NCBI RefSeq assembly: GCF_004322755.1
Contig: NZ_CP036401.1
Span: 1,178,001 to 1,242,000 of the forward strand
DNA from: Pseudoduganella albidiflava
Lineage (GTDB): Bacteria; Pseudomonadota; Gammaproteobacteria; Burkholderiales; Burkholderiaceae_D
Direction of reading: 5' to 3'
Length of the DNA: 64,000 nucleotides
Under the pieces are notes generated by a model, which saw only the letters and a list, made by a program, of their open reading frames with translations, was not told where the DNA came from and made no database searches. The position numbers and the translations under genes are program-made. This document shows positions 63,251-64,000 of the stretch, in pieces (within the stretch, counting starts at the first letter, position 1; each line of letters opens with the position of its first letter).

Positions 63251-64000
63251 TGGACGATATGCTCAAGGAGTTCGTCGTCGAGGCGATGGACCTGGCGGTC
63301 AATGTCGAGGAGCACCTGCTGCGCCTCGAGCGCGACCCCGACAACAAGGAAACGCTGAACGCCGTGTTCCGTTCGTTCCACACCATCAAGGGTGGCGCGG
63401 GCTTCATGAACCTCGGCGCGCTGGTGTCCGCCTGCCACCTGACGGAAAACCTGTTCGACGCGCTGCGCACCGGCGCCGCGCCCGTCACGCCGCTGTCGAT
63501 CGAGGCGGCGCTGCAGGCGTCCGGCTTCGTGGCCGACCAGCTGGCGGAACTGAATAACGGTGCGTCGCCGGACAGCATGGGGCCGATGCCGGCCGACCTG
63601 GAAGCGATCCTGAACCAGGCCATCGAAGGCAAGGAAAGCTCGGCCAAGCCGGCGGCGAAGGCTGCGCCGGCTCCCGCGCCTGCGCCCGCCGCACCTGCTC
63701 CCGTGGCTGCCCCGGCAGCCGCGGCGGCGCCGCGCGCGCCCTCGGCCGACGGTATCGACTGGGAATCGATGTACGAGGCGGTCGTGCCGCCGGGTACGTA
63801 CAGCCGTGCGGCCAGCGCGCCGGCCCCGGTCGCTGCCGCGGCCAGCGTGCCCGCCACGCCCGCGGCACCTGTCGCCGCCCCGGCTGCCGAAGCGCCGGCC
63901 GCCGCCCCTGCCAGTGATGCCACTCCCGCCAAGAAGTGGGATGGTGTCGAGCGCCGCGATGAAGCCAAGGCCGTCCACGCGGCGCCGGCGAAAGAGGAAA
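63250..64000 (+). CDS. cheA: Chemotaxis histidine kinase CheA, N-terminal part
   Basis: The first 250 residues of a CheA-type kinase, cut by the window end. The Hpt domain occupies about 1-105; its phospho-accepting histidine is His44 in RSFHTIKGGAGF. The remainder is a Pro/Ala-rich linker with a short DGIDWESMYEAVV insert (about 169-181), then more Ala/Pro sequence. The dimerisation, kinase and CheW-like domains would lie beyond 64000. The ATG overlaps the cheZ stop. There is no frame break up to the edge. Confidence 0.93.
   Translation, partial: MDDMLKEFVVEAMDLAVNVEEHLLRLERDPDNKETLNAVFRSFHTIKGGAGFMNLGALVSACHLTENLFDALRTGAAPVTPLSIEAALQASGFVADQLAELNNGASPDSMGPMPADLEAILNQAIEGKESSAKPAAKAAPAPAPAPAAPAPVAAPAAAAAPRAPSADGIDWESMYEAVVPPGTYSRAASAPAPVAAAASVPATPAAPVAAPAAEAPAAAPASDATPAKKWDGVERRDEAKAVHAAPAKEE

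Overview
The window reads as ordinary chromosome of a high-GC betaproteobacterium of the Oxalobacteraceae, most like Massilia, Duganella or Pseudoduganella. The main reasons are the pyrG-kdsA-eno-ftsB order, dapA-bamC, a PEP-CTERM exported protein, hemP with heme uptake genes, and many GGGGTC-type palindromes between genes. Coding density is high and nearly all genes have the same GC-rich codon use. I see no prophage, integrase, transposase, rRNA, tRNA or CRISPR array.

Layout. 0-2 kb: an unknown protein, a GNAT acetyltransferase and a PRC-barrel protein. 1.9-6.5 kb: pyrG, kdsA, eno, ftsB. 6.5-8.2 kb: a 229-bp structured repeat, then an ammonium transporter behind a sigma-54-type promoter. 8.3-11.8 kb: a Fur-box-headed heme receptor and a HemS-type protein with an unexpected signal peptide. 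12-16.7 kb: a PRISE-like reductase, then a TonB receptor coupled to a Tat-type glycerophosphodiesterase behind a possible Pho box. 17-25.9 kb: housekeeping and stress genes (hslO, gamma carbonic anhydrase, hydrolase, PHP nuclease, htpX, yciO, M50 protease, methyltransferase, dapA, bamC). 26-31.7 kb: a LysR/NAD(P)-binding divergent pair, a small lipoprotein, a ribosomal-oxygenase-like cupin protein, a PEP-CTERM protein and slyD. 31.8-37.6 kb: mutS with a coupled degenerate phosphoesterase, an ABM protein, an HDOD protein and msrC. 37.8-42.3 kb: two translationally coupled hybrid histidine kinases. 42.3-50.9 kb: MAPEG protein, recQ, a second copy of the 229-bp repeat, then the four-gene ligase-associated DNA repair operon (exonuclease, ligase, helicase, phosphoesterase). 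51-52.3 kb: small stress proteins and a PPOX-fold protein. 52.4-57 kb: an iron-regulated operon (PepSY membrane protein, DUF2271, DUF4198, ApbE, flavodoxin-type reductase). 57-59.1 kb: DUF2325 protein, unknown protein and hemP behind another Fur box. 59.3-64 kb: a Crp/Fnr regulator, a NarL-type response regulator, a universal stress protein, cheZ and the start of cheA.

How it fits together. Three Fur-type boxes (about 8.3, 52.46 and 59.14 kb) tie heme uptake, HemP and the 52-57 kb operon into one iron-starvation response. The 52-57 kb operon is the most interesting system here. Its DUF2271 protein carries a D-x-x-S-G-A-T flavinylation motif and ApbE, the FMN transferase, is encoded two genes downstream. 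Together with the PepSY membrane protein and an NAD(P)H flavoreductase it looks like an electron route from the cytoplasm to the periplasm, plausibly for ferric iron reduction. The ApbE itself has a ladder of histidines at every fourth residue.

The second notable layer is non-coding. A 229-bp element with terminal inverted repeats and several hairpins occurs twice in full and once as an inverted fragment, and its stems differ by paired compensatory changes. A separate GGGGTCWGACCCC palindrome family sits in several intergenic regions, and short tandem repeats (9, 11, 12, 15 and 24 bp) are unusually common. Functions given for named families rest on motif reading from the sequence; no database search was run.
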